DNA from: Pseudo-nitzschia pungens
Taxonomy: Eukaryota; Bacillariophyta; Bacillariophyceae; Bacillariales; Bacillariaceae
Direction: 5' to 3'
NCBI GenBank assembly: GCA_037355855.1
Contig: CM074761.1
Location: forward strand, 2,995,346 to 3,059,345
DNA: 64,000 nucleotides
Shown here: one piece after another, positions 43,507 to 54,722 of the stretch
How the letters are laid out: each line of letters begins with the position of its first letter
How positions within the stretch are numbered: the stretch's first letter is position 1
Notes under the pieces: model-generated
Database searches by the model: none
What the model was told of the DNA's origin: nothing
What the model saw: only the letters and a program-made list of their open reading frames with translations
Program-made: the position numbers and the translations under genes

Positions 43507-46500
43507 CTATCGCCTGTCTCGATCTCGCCGAGGCCCTCGGTCGCGGTGACCGGGAGGGGGACCACCGAAGTGGTCGTTCATGGGAGGCCTTCTTCCCTGA
43601 AACGGAGGTGGTGGACCCCGGTTTCTACCGTCGTGAGGTCCGTACCCGTCCGGACCGCGGGGACCCCGATCGCTTCGGGGACCACCGTAGGGACCAAAAT
43701 CTCCTCCTCGTGGACCGGGAGGGCCCCAGTCTCCTCCCATGTAGGGACCTCCCCTCGGGGGTCCGCGAGGCGGACTTCCTCCATCGTGCATGTGGGGGGG
43801 AAATGGAGGCCCACCACGCATCCCGGGATGATCTCCGGGTCTCCAGTCCTCGACGGGCGCTTCGTTCCGGTCCCGGCTTCTCCCATCATTGCGATGGGAC
43901 CGTCGATCACGATCGCGATCTCGATCCCTGCGGTCGCGGTCGGTTCGATCCCGGAAGGACGAATCGTGGCGACCCTCCCCGCGCTCGGTAGACCGGGAGC
44001 GCGATCGGTGTCGGCTCTTTCGTTTCTTGCTGCTGCTCGTGGTGCCGCTCTTTCGCGAGGAGGATCGATCTCTGTCCCGATCTCCACCGGAAGACCGCTC
44101 CTCGCCGGCATCCCGGGACGATCGTCTGCTGCTGCGATGGTGATGATGGTCTCGGTCTCGATCGCGATCGCGATCACGGCCACGATCACGGTCGCGACGA
44201 TCCCTGTCCCTTCGGCTGTCCTCGTCGCGGCTTCGATCCCTGGAGCGGTCGCTGCGCTTCTTGTCGCCGCGCGAGGACGCAGAGCGCGAGCGATGCTCGG
44301 CGGACGGTTCTGCCTTTTTCTCTTCGCTGGGGAGCTGCGTTACGGCTTTGGCAGCAGCCGGCGGTTCCGTTTTGGTCTCTGGGACGATATTGTCCACGCG
44401 AGTGGTGGATGGATCCTTTGGTTTTTCGGGTGGTTCTTCGCAGACTTCCATAGGTTTTGGCTCTGAGGATTTTTCGTCAACCTTTTTTGGCGGGAGATCG
44501 ATCTTCTTGCTTGCAACATGTACTGCTGGATCGGTCTCATCTCTTGTGGTTTGATCCTTCGCGCTTTTCAACGGTTCCGCAATACTTGGTTCGATGACCA
44601 TCGCGCTTTTCAACGGTTCCGCAATACTTGGTTCGATGACCATCGCGCTTTTCAACGGCTCCGCAATACTTGGTTCGATGGCCATCGCGCTTTTCAACGG
44701 TTCCGCAATACTTGGTTCGATGGCCATCTTGGTAGTCGTCTGTTCCGTGGGCCGAGTCGGATCCTTCATCGGTTCTTTGTTGGAAGAACGGTCCTCTCGG
44801 TGGCTGCGATCCTTGTCTCGTTCCGTCGATCGGGAGGACGACTCTCGTGGGTGTTTTCGTTTCCGCCGATCGTCCGATTCGGAGGCTCTGCGGGACGACG
44901 ATCGATCCCGGTCTCGATCCGAATGGTGCTTCTCCCGGTCTCGATCCGAATGGTGCTTCTCCCGGTCTCGACCCCGATCTCGATCTTTCTTTTCGCCCTC
45001 CTTTCGCTCGCGCTTGTCCCGGTGACCTCGGGACGAGGAGGACTCGCGACGGGCAAGGTCCTTTTCTCCTCGGTGCAACTTGCTGCTGCTGCTGCTGCTT
45101 CGGTGCTCCGCCGACCTGCGCCCACGCTTGCTGCTTGAGCGATCGTCGTTGTTGTGGTCTCCCCGCTCATCTGGGAACTCGCCGGGAAGACTTTGTTTGT
45201 GTTTGTATTCTTCGTTCCAGCCCTGGCCATGTGGATCGTCCCTGCTTCGTCCCGCGGGCAGCAACGAAAGGTCGGCGGCTTTTCCTTTGGCGGTGCTCGT
45301 TTTCGCGGTGCTGCTAGTAGTTGCATCAGCAGCATCAGCATCATCAGCTGCTCCGAGTCCCTTTTGCGCCACCTCTTCCATGATGCTCCGGTAGTGGGCA
45401 TCGTACTCCTCCTGGGCCTGCTTGGTGGTCTGTCCCCCGTCCAGAGCGGTCTGTCGGATCTTTTCGGCCTCTGCCTTGGCCTCCTTGCGCTTCTTCTTGG
45501 TCTGGAATTCGTGAAAGCTCCCGTCTTCCGCCAGCTTCATCTCCCCCAGCATCTCTGGGGGTTGGTACCCCTCGAAGTAACGGTGGCGGAGGGCCTGGGA
45601 AGCCGGCTTTCGCTTGGAGGGGTCCAGCTCGAGAAGTTTCTCGACCAGTCGCAAAGCCCCGGGAGCAATGTTGTCCATCTTCGTCTGGTAGCGTTCCCGG
45701 AGCTTGGACCGCCTCCGGTCCTTGTCTTCGTCAATGGTGACGTCCCCGGTCCGAAGAAGCTTGAGGTCGTAGACGCCCGGCCAGGACTTGTGGTTGGGGG
45801 TGCCGATCATGTCGAAGATGAGCTGGAGCTGCTCCATCTCGGTCTTGCCAGTGAAGAGGGGGCGTCCCAGAACCAGTTCCGCTAAGATGCATCCCGCGCT
45901 CCAGATGTCGACCGCCGGTCCGTACCGCGTTGCGCCCAGCAAGAGTTCCGGAGGCCGGTACCACAGGGTGATGACCTTGTTGGTAAACTCCTGCGTGTTG
46001 CCCCGTCTGCCCGACACCGAAGAAGTACCGAACCGAACCAACCCCGACGTAAAAGAAAAAGAAATGGGGAAAGCAAGGAAAAAAAAAGAAGAGCAATGTG
46101 AGACACGGAAGAAGAAGAAGAAAAAGAACAAACAGAAACAGAATCCCAAATGGAACAGAACCAAACCGAAAGCTTCTCCCGATGCACGGCTCAAGCGAGC
46201 AAGGGAGGGAGACGAACGAGTGCGGTAGTTAGTTGGTAGCGCGTAGGAGGTGCAGAGTGTTGATGATTCTGTGTGCGCATGCGTGGGCGTGTGAACGCCG
46301 TGAAACGCAATTGGCAACACGACACAACACACCACTGCACACTCCTACGATCATCGTTGTGTGGTTTGTGTTGTAATACTCTAATAATTGTACGGTTTTT
46401 GTGTCTGATGAATGAATGAATGAATGTTCTTTTGTTTGTTTGTTTGTATACGTACTCGTGTAGTTTATCTAGTGGCGGCTCGATCGACCGGGCCAGCCCA

Positions 46501-47681
46501 AAGTCGGCGAGCTTCACGCGGTAGTTGCGATCGATGAGAATGTTGGACGACTTTATGTCCCGGTGGACGTATTTTTGCTCGTGCATGTACGCCAGGGCTT
46601 CCAGCAGCTGGCGAAAGATGGACTTGATTTCCACATCGCTAAACTGGTAGGCCACGTCCAGGAGTCCCGTCAGATCGTGCTGCACGTATTCCAGGACCAA
46701 AAAGATGTTGCCCTTGTAGCTTTCGCGGGCATCGGCAACGTCAGTTGTGGTTTGTTTGTTGTTGTTGTTGCTATTCGGATTGGATTTATTGTTGTTGCTG
46801 TTGTTGTTGTTATTGTTACCGTCTCCGTTCGCATCCGCGCCGGTTTCGTCCTTTATATCGGAAGCCGACGAATTATTGTTGTTGTTGTTGCTTTTTTGGC
46901 CCGCGGTTTGATGTTTGTGTTTTTTTCGGCTGCGGTCCGATCCCTTGTGGTAATCATCCACGTCCAGGTGCTCAACACCCTTGGAACTTACCACTTCCAC
47001 CATCCGTACAAGATTGGGATGGACCAGCGTTTTGAGGATTTTGATCTCGCGGATGACAGTGGGGGGCATCCCCCAATGGGCTCCGTGGTGGACCCGTATT
47101 TTTTTCATGGCCACGATTTCGTTCGTGTCCTTGCATCGGGCTCGATAGACCTGGCCGTAGGTCCCCTCGCCGATTTGTTCGATTCGCTCGTAGTGCGCAA
47201 TGGTCCGGGTCATGTCGAACCACTTGCGCCTACGGGTGTGGTGATCGAGTAATTTACTTATGCTAGTACGAGGTGGATTTGGATTAGCGTTTGCATTCGC
47301 GTTTGGATTGGGGTTTCCATTTGCATTTGGAACGCCCATGTTAGGATTATAGTTACCGTTTTCCATTGGTGGCCGGTCCGGATTGGGATGGCTGCTTGGA
47401 TGGAACGACGACGGAGCCTGTGGACGTTGTTGCTGCTGCTGTGGATACGAATCTCGATCGCGATCCCGTGGATAGCGATGGAAATGATTGTGGGGATGAG
47501 CGTTCGAGAAGTGTGGTTGTTGTGGCGGTTGCCGATGATCGTGCTGTTGCCACTGGCGAGACGTCGGGTGGTGTTGCTGGTGGTGGTAGTGTGGATGGTT
47601 CGGGTGTTTGTGTTGCGGAGGATACCGATCCAAGGACGGATCTCCTCCCCCTTCCCATCGTTGTCGTTCCATAGAGGCCAT
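43507..47681 (-). CDS. CDK9/CDK12-class cyclin-dependent kinase with RS-rich tail (spliced)
   Basis: Exons 47681-46456 and 46006-43507 join across a 449-nt intron (donor GTACGT, acceptor GGGCAG) to give 1241 residues. The start is ATG at 47681 (MASMERQRW). An N-terminal Asn/Pro/His-rich region precedes the kinase domain (about 165-600). It has [14 protein letters not shown], helix PPTVIRE in the place of [28 protein letters not shown], and, restored by the splice, [20 protein letters not shown] with the T-loop Thr. This activation segment is the transcriptional CDK9/12/13 type, which phosphorylates the RNA polymerase II CTD with a cyclin T or K partner in the nucleus. An insert of about 85 low-complexity residues (about 235-320) lies between beta4 and beta5. 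The C-terminus is long, Arg/Ser/Asp-rich, and ends Gly/Pro-rich, as in CDK12/13. A 14-residue motif is repeated four times within it. Confidence 0.88.
44560..44730 (-). repeat. 42-bp coding tandem repeat, four copies
   Basis: Within the kinase tail, the unit (M)(A/V)[12 protein letters not shown] is repeated four times in frame with few changes. The two central changes (A to V) pair up, suggesting stepwise duplication. It adds a regularly spaced acidic/hydrophobic motif to an otherwise RS-rich region. Confidence 0.85.
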
Positions 47682-48937
47682 TGTCGATTCCGTATTGTAA
47701 TGTGTCGGACTGTAGTTTGCAGTGTACAGTCTGAACGGATCCGATTGGCAATCGAATGAATGAGTCAAGCAGTGAACTGCTCAACGCCCCGCACAAGACT
47801 GGCAATGGCGAGGATGTTCTTCGACGGAGTTGTTGGTTGCAAATAGATCGTTCGGTAGGTCACCGTTGGATGACGGTGAAACGTGAAACGATCAAGTTTC
47901 AAACTCGTGCATTAAAAACCGAAAAAGACTCCCTCACTCTTACCGCACATACCTTAGTTCTTGTTCTGGATGGCGAACTAGTAAGGTTACTGTATAACCT
48001 TAGTTCGTAGTTCGACTATTGTACCGGTAGTCGTCCGAAGAACGCGAGAGAAAAAAAAATCCTACGTGTAAATAGTAAATACGTAGAAAAGTGTACTGTG
48101 GGCTATGATGTCCATCTTTCAGATAGGTGCTGTTGTGGATCGTATCGTGCATTGCTTGCTTTGTTTTGTAAGATTACGAACTCCACGGTCCAAAATTACG
48201 TGGTGCAGCTGTCGTCCAGTCACGTCCACCAATCAGAAGAGATTCTGAAACAATAGGTTATGAGTCCTTAAATAAATTAGTATATTATATAGATACATAC
48301 GTAGAGTACTATGATACTCACGACTCAGCATCACCATCAAACAACACCATGGTAAAAATTTTGTCCAAAACGTATTCATACTAATACAACCTAATAAGAG
48401 TATGTTGGTGAGCGATCTACAATGTATCATTATCATATCATACATACGATTACGTATATTCCCCTCGTACGTTGGTGAGCGAGTGATGGGAAGTACGTAC
48501 GAGTAAGGTAAGGTTAAGGCTTACTGAAAAGTACGAGCAGTCTTGCGGAGTGCTACGAACAGGATTGCTTACAACTACAATTAACTAGTAGTAGTACTAC
48601 TACTAAGTTACTTGTGAAAACACTGGACACCAGTTCCTGCTGAAGACGACTTTCCTTCCCTTTCTTTCCTACCGGTAAGATTACCTTACCGTAAGGTTAA
48701 CCTTATTCTAACTCACAAGCTCTGAGCTCGAGATACCTTCACGAGTAAGGTTACTTTGTAATCGACAACAAGCGTGGTGACAAGGGACGAACGCTCGAAC
48801 CGATCTCTGAGTAGCCTCACGGGTTTTCCTCCGCAAGTCGCGAAAGCTTGTCTGCCCACCCCGAAACGAGCCATCGAACGACGAAAGACAACAAAGCCCT
48901 CATTCACGAACAGTGGAGTCGAGTCGAGTCGAGTTCG
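47682..48937. other. Divergent intergenic region
   Basis: About 1.25 kb between the kinase start and the plus-strand fusion gene start. It contains short near-palindromes such as CCTTAC-C-GTAAGG (about 48693-48705), an ACT/AGT tract near 48575-48606, and GAGTC pentamers just before the downstream ATG. No gene is supported. It presumably holds both promoters. Confidence 0.4.
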
Positions 48938-50996
48938 ATGACATTCGTCCGGACGAGCCTCACCGCCGCAGCTTGTTTCGGTCTCCTCTTGTCGCGGTTC
49001 CCGTCCCCTCCTTTCACTGTTCCAAACAGGCTGCTGCCTCTGGCCCACGCCTTTTCGCTGCGAATTCCGTCACCTCGCGCTGGCGCTGCTGCTGCTGCTG
49101 CTGCTGCTGCTACCACGGATTCGACTTTGGTTGCCCGAGCGAGAACAGCGAGCACGCTTTTGTGCTGTCACAGCGACTCGGACAAGACCCGGCGCTCGAT
49201 CGCATTCCCGAAGGAATCCATTGGCAATCACCAGTGTCCAGACCGCAATACCAACAATTCGCAAAAGAGTCATTCTTCCACTCGATACCTCCAAAACAGG
49301 CAACGTCCCACCAACCTCCTATTGTTCTCCACGAACAGCGACACCATGACAGAAACCTCATCGTCGACGTCCTCCTCCTCCTCCACTCCCGTCTCTTCCT
49401 ATTTCCCCCGGGCATCCCCGAATGGATCCAAAGCACGGGAATCTCCCCCGGAGAACGACGGGGAAGAAACCTACACCGTCGACTCGCTCCGGCGCTACGC
49501 CGAGCAATTGATCGCGGACAACAAAAACAGCGACGGCGAGAGCGAGCGCGAATCCCACAAAATCTGCGTGTACCTCGCTGGCGGAGGCTCGACGGCGGTC
49601 TCGACCCTGGCCGCGACCCCGGGGGCCTCGTCGTTCTTGCTGGAAGGCCGGACCACCTACGACCGTCACTCGTTTCTGAGTGCCTGTGGGATCCCCGACA
49701 AGGCCACGGAGGGGAGGTCTTTTTCGTACGGCGGAGCCAGAGCCGCGGGCCTCGCCGCGAAGGCCGCCCTGAAGCAGGCGCAAGAGCTGGCGGCGCTCGA
49801 CGACGACCTCCGCACCATGCCAGGGACGCTCGGGATCGGCTGCGCCTCGGTCCTGGTCAGCAATCCGACGGGACACGAAAACGGGGGCACCAATTTCGGG
49901 AGGGGAACGGTGGTGGCCGTGTCCGCCGACGGCCGGATTCTGAACCTGGGTATTGCCATGAAAAAACCGCGCTCGCGCTTTGACGAGGAACTGGTGCTGA
50001 GCCACCTCGTTTTGAGAGCCGCCGAGCTGGCGGCCAACCCTTGCGAGGGCACCAATCAAGAATACGAAACGCGGTCCGGGGATTGGATCACGGAGCAATG
50101 GGGCCGGTCCACCGATCTCTCGTGCCTGGAGATGGACGCTGCGGCCAGCGCGGACGCGGACGCATTCTCAGTCCCCGGAGAATCCCAGAGCCCGGAAGCG
50201 GTAGTGGAAGAAGCCGCACGCCGCGTGGTCGACGGCGGAGAAGACGCCGTCTTGCTTCTCCCGCTCTACAACAAGGAAGGGGCTCCGATCGGGATCCGAC
50301 CCATGGCCAGTACCGTCATTCCGAATGGGTGCCTCGTCTTTCCGGGAAGCTTCAACCCTCCCCACATCGGGCATTTGTCTCTGGGGAAGGCATCCATCCG
50401 GACCCTCGAACGCCTGGAACCCTACGTTCATCCCCGCAGGTACAACGAAAAGCCCATCGTGTTTGAGATCAGCCTGACAAACGCCGACAAGCCCAGCATA
50501 GAGCCAAAGATCGTTGCGGAGCGGGTGCAGAAATTCCTCGACCTGGCTTCGTCGAGCAAGGACGATGCGTCGTCCTCGTTTCCTCAGCAGTGGGGGGTCG
50601 TGCTGACGAGGGCTCCCCTGTTCGAGGAAAAAACTCCGCATTCTGCGCTCGTGCGTCAAAACCACGCGAGAGCCTCCCCGCGTCAACTTCGTCGTTGGAA
50701 CCGACACGCTGGTCCGGATTCTCAACCCGAAATACTACCAGGACCAATCTCCGGACCGCATGGCCGAATCGCTGTTGGAGCTAAACCGTAGCGGTGCGGG
50801 ATTCATCGTGGGGGGACGTCTCGAGCAGGGGACCACTAGCGAACCAAAATTCGTCTCGGGCAAGGAAGAACTCGCGGGGCTGCCGGAGGCCGTCGCGTCC
50901 ATGTTCGCCGTCATGGACGAGTCCGAGTTCCGGGTCGATCTTTCCAGCAGCCAGCTGCGGGCCCAACAGGCACGCGAACAAGAACGAGGCCAATGA
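48938..50996 (+). CDS. CinA-C-like domain fused to an NMNAT-like nucleotidylyltransferase, plastid-type leader, one frameshift
   Basis: The ATG at 48938 is chosen because it opens a signal peptide (TSLTAAACFGLLLS) followed by LAHA|FSL, a diatom plastid site at about 36-39. A Ser/Ala-rich transit-like region follows. From about residue 150, ICVYLAGGGSTAVSTL, PGASSFLLEGRTTYD and GIGCASVLVS resemble the CinA C-terminal (NMN deamidase-type) fold. The second domain has VFPGSFNPPHIGHLSLG, the nucleotidylyltransferase HxGH signature (about 466-482). NFVVGTDTLVRILNPKYY follows in a different frame. The frame change maps to a run of six A at 50630-50635; five A would restore EEKLRILRSCVK and a 685-residue protein. 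Plastid NAD or nucleotide salvage is inferred. The frameshift may be an assembly error. Confidence 0.75.
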
Positions 50997-51477
50997 AAAT
51001 GAAAACAACGACGACGACGACGACAAGATTCCGTTACGTGATCCTCGTCGCTGCTGTCCCACCACGGAGACAGGAACGATCTAATTGTAAGACGTAACAG
51101 TGTTACGCTAGGTTACTAGAATAAACAACCACAGTTCAATCCTTTTATACGTCTCAGTGGTGAATTGGTATCGACTAGAGGATTTCGTTCTACGAGTTTT
51201 TACTTCTTCTGTCGCAATCGTCTTCGAAACAAATGTGTACGGGATTCGTTTTTTTGTTTGTTTTCGTCCCGTATCAATACATATTATAGCAATGCTTCGA
51301 AATAGTAGCATCACCCACTCTTTCTCGATTCTATCGGTTGCTTCGGATGTTGTTCTAGTTCTCCTCGACCGATTTTTGTTGAATTCCATTTGCTTCCGTC
51401 CGTACGGTGACAAAAAGTGCTTCTCTAAGTCCGGAAGATCGAGAAATCGGCAAAATATAAATCGCAACCATACAAAA
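50997..51477. other. 3' flank of the fusion gene
   Basis: About 480 bases between the fusion gene stop and tRNA-Ser. No supported gene is seen. Confidence 0.4.
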
Positions 51478-51559
51478 CGACACTGACAGGACTCGAACCT
51501 GCGCGGAGGAACTCCAACAGATTTCGAATCTGTCGCCTTAACCACTCGGCCACAGTGTC
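51478..51559 (-). tRNA. tRNA-Ser (CGA anticodon)
   Basis: The minus strand folds with acceptor GACACTG/CAGTGTC, a D arm GGCCGAGTGGTTAAGGC, anticodon stem ACAGA/TCTGT around loop TTCGAAA (anticodon CGA), and a long variable arm (TGGAGTTCCTCC) as expected for type II tRNA-Ser. The T arm is GCAGG-TTCGAGT-CCTGT. No intron. Confidence 0.92.
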
Positions 51560-53484
51560 TTTGTAACCGCTGTCTGTTCTAGTGTTGGAAAAGTATCTAT
51601 ACCGTACTTGTATTCACAAAAGTTATAAAGTTCTGTCTAGCACAGTAAATCTTACCTGGTAATATCTGAGATCACGAGAACTTTGTATCTATATCTTGTC
51701 AGTCATCATTGGTCTGGGGCCGTGTGACGGTACAATCTTCTTCTGTTAGCAGAATGCATTCCAATTTCACATTGGCAAGGAACAATTACGACATCAAACC
51801 AAAGCAAACATCATTAGTAACTCGGACAGGGCTACCACTAGTAGAAAAAATAACAACAAAGAAAAAGTGCATTCAAAAGAATTATAAGTGCGGCACCACA
51901 AAATGCCTATTCCGCTTGCTTGCTTCAAGAAAATATACCTAACTATGAAGTTCAAACTTTGTGACAGGGAGGGTTTTCGCTAGAACTTCTACTTCTCGTG
52001 AAAGAGGTGCTGCCAATTGCTTGGTAGTTCTCCTGTACTACCAGTAAACAACGGGGAACAAGATAGAGATTGGGACGACCCTTCGCTGCAAAAATCGATG
52101 ATCTTGTGACGAAGGAGATTGAAAGGCTCAAGGGTAAGTAGAGAAGGCACCCTCAGCGAAAATCGATCTTGTGTCGATGGACGTTGAAAGGCTCAACGGT
52201 AAGCATCAAATAAGGCACCCTCAGCGAAAATCGATTCTGTGAAGGAGGTTGAAGGGGTCAAGGGTAAGGAGAGAAGGTACGCTCGCCAAGCGGGACCTTA
52301 GATGTTTCGTGAAAATATCTCAACTAGCTACACGTACTACTAGTAGTATATCCATTGGATTACCTCATTCTGCCAAGAAGACACAAAGAGGCTTAGACCC
52401 AAAACTACTACGAGGTTTGAGTGACAGCGCGGTGATCACGTGGAAGAAATAGCAAAAGCACCGTGGGCGGTAAGTGTTGCAGCACCCATGAGCGGTCGGT
52501 AGACACACGAGATCAAGCATTCCACTTCGTCAAGATGTAAGCTTTCATCGGAGGCTGGAAGCTGTCGACCATTCAATGCCTTGTCAACCAGTGGATTCTA
52601 CAGAGGTGGATCTGAGAGTACAATAGCCAGATTAAAAACGAAGCCATGCAGCACAGTTCAGAGGATGGAGTGCTTAGTTCGCCCGTAACTGTTCCGTAAG
52701 TCGGGAACACTCACTCCTTCCACCGGAAAACGGATCGGCAATCTCGGTTGCACAGGTCGTATCAGTTCTAGCTGTAGTAGCTACTTCTTGAGCCGACGGC
52801 AGTATCAATAGAGTGCTGAACAAAAAAAGATGCAAACGGAGCAACAATCAAAACAAGAATAAAGTTATGGCGGTACGGAAGATTTGTAATCTATCCTCAA
52901 TTCCCCAAGACGTTTGAACCGGAAAATTGCGAATTGCAGTGAGCCCGTAGCCCGCGACTTCAGCAACAGCGCATTGCAGGATCCAAAACACGAACTTCCC
53001 ATGTTACTGTTTCTCGTTTAGCTTGGAACGAGAGGGGGTGGAAGGATTTTACAGGACTCGAATGTGTCCACAGAGTTTGTGATGCTGGTTTCGCTGATTC
53101 GGAAACACGAAGGAAGTCGTGGAAATGATTTCACTCAAACGCTATTGCGAATGCACAACGCAATTGGGGTGTCGATCGAGCGCTGTAATCAATAATGCAA
53201 AACAACTCAAATTCGTACATATTGATGTCCCGCACTATTCATCGCAAAGGAGAAGAGATGGAACCGGCCACCACTATCAAAAAATACCAACACCACGATT
53301 CCACAGTATTTCAAAAGCGCAACTACACGTACACGTAGTCCAGTCCTCTACGATAGAAAAGAATCAATCGTTCGTATTTGTTCCACCTGCTTGCCAATCG
53401 TGCCCGCTATCGGTCGCCCAAGGGCGATTTCACTAGAGTATTGTATTCTTGAAAACTTCGTTTGATTATACAGTTGTCGTTGTC
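51560..53484. other. Intergenic region
   Basis: About 1.9 kb without a supported gene. Apart from a three-copy minisatellite (52078-52276) nothing structured is seen. The short frames present have no recognisable domain. Confidence 0.4.
52078..52276. repeat. Three-copy minisatellite of about 65-70 bp
   Basis: Units share (G)AAAATCGAT, GTTGAAAGGCTCAA(G/C)GGTAAG and AAGGCACCCTCAGCG strings, with copies beginning near 52080, 52150 and 52213. Seen directly. Unit length varies by small indels. Confidence 0.75.
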
Positions 53485-54722
53485 TTAGACCGGCGGAGGC
53501 AGCGCCAAGAGATTTCCCCGATAGTGCATCAGTCCGACGGCTCCGAAAAAGATCCAAAAGTCCTTTGTAACAATGGCAAAAAAGGCGGTCCTCATGACGA
53601 TCGAGTCGGGACTGGTGACGCGCTGGTACCATTGCTTGGCCGCCGACAAAAAACCCTTCTCTTCCTCCTTCTCGGAGGGACCACCCTTGTTGAGAAAGCC
53701 GGGCTTGACCGACGGTTTGGCCAGGGTCTTTCCCTCGGAAGCCGAATCGGAAGCGGCCGCCCCGGCTCTGACCCGCTCGATGCTGAGCTTGCGCAATGCC
53801 CCCAACGCCGTGGCCTTTCTCTGGCTCGTCTTGTTCAACAACTCGCACAATTCCTCCCGTTGGTCTTTCGGGGAAGGTTTGTACGTGACTCGCAATGTAA
53901 CGGTGCAAACAGTCGGTTCGGCAGCGGTCTCGTCTTTTTCCTCGGTTGTCGTCTCCTCCTCCCCGGCAACCGGTGCCACGATCGGCACGGAAACTTCCGT
54001 CACGTATTCCTCCTTGGGTTGTTTCGGATCGTCCAGGCTGCAAAAGGGTGCGACCTCGACGGGCGTTTTGGACGCGCCCAGGGGAATGTCGGCGTCCTTG
54101 GCCTCGATCGTCAGCATGGCCAGGGACGTTTCGACGCCAGCAAAGCTTGCCTTTTCACCCTCGAGTGTCAGGTCGCGTTCCTCGATGGGAGAAGAAAGCT
54201 GCAGCTTGAGCGTGGGTTTGGCGGATTCCGGCAATCCTTCCACCTGCACAAAATTAATTGCGTTTGCGTTGGGTTGTGTAACGTTGCAATTCATTGCATT
54301 GCATTACATTCGTTTGATACGGATCGCCATTGCGGGTGCGATTGCCATCGCCGATTTCGGTAAAGCAAAAGAGCAAAACAAAGAAAAATTGCCGTTCAGA
54401 GTTTGTCGCGGTCAAGGATAACTCGATTTGACGCGATCGGATTCTAACCCACGACTTTTAACTTCAGAATTACATTCCGATAACAGAGTGCCCATCCTCC
54501 AGTCCAAGCAATGCGCTGTGTACCGATCCGGGAAAGAACCTCGCAATATCCAACACCTACCTTTGTGAATTCGATCTCGAGAGAATTTTGTTCCGACGAA
54601 TTGACACTGCCAATCCCCCGAAGGGCGACCTTGATGGATTGTATTTCTTGTTCGCATTTCTTTACCTCGTCACGGGCTTCCGTGAGGGTCATGGGTGTTA
54701 TTGATGTCGAATTTGCCGCCAT
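53485..54722 (-). CDS. Tail-anchored protein with C2-like beta domain (spliced), unknown function
   Basis: Exons 54722-54561 and 54243-53485 join across a 317-nt intron (donor GTAGGT, acceptor TTTTGTGCAG) in phase 0 to give 306 residues. The junction reads EIEFTK|VEGLPESAKPTLKL. Exon 1 is a helical, probably coiled segment (EARDEVKKCEQEIQSIKVAL). Exon 2 begins with a beta-rich part, LKLQLSSPIEERDLTLEG and LTIEAKDADIPLGA, resembling a C2 or similar beta sandwich, then a basic helical region. A hydrophobic segment near the C-terminus (FFAIVTKDFWIFFGAVGLM, about 278-297) is followed by only a few residues, so the protein is predicted to be tail-anchored, cytosol-facing on ER or another endomembrane. 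I do not recognise the family. The intron contains a tRNA-B-box-like string. Confidence 0.75.

Noticed and set aside
51108..51545. 145-codon minus-strand frame
   Set aside because: It begins inside tRNA-Ser and shows no domain.
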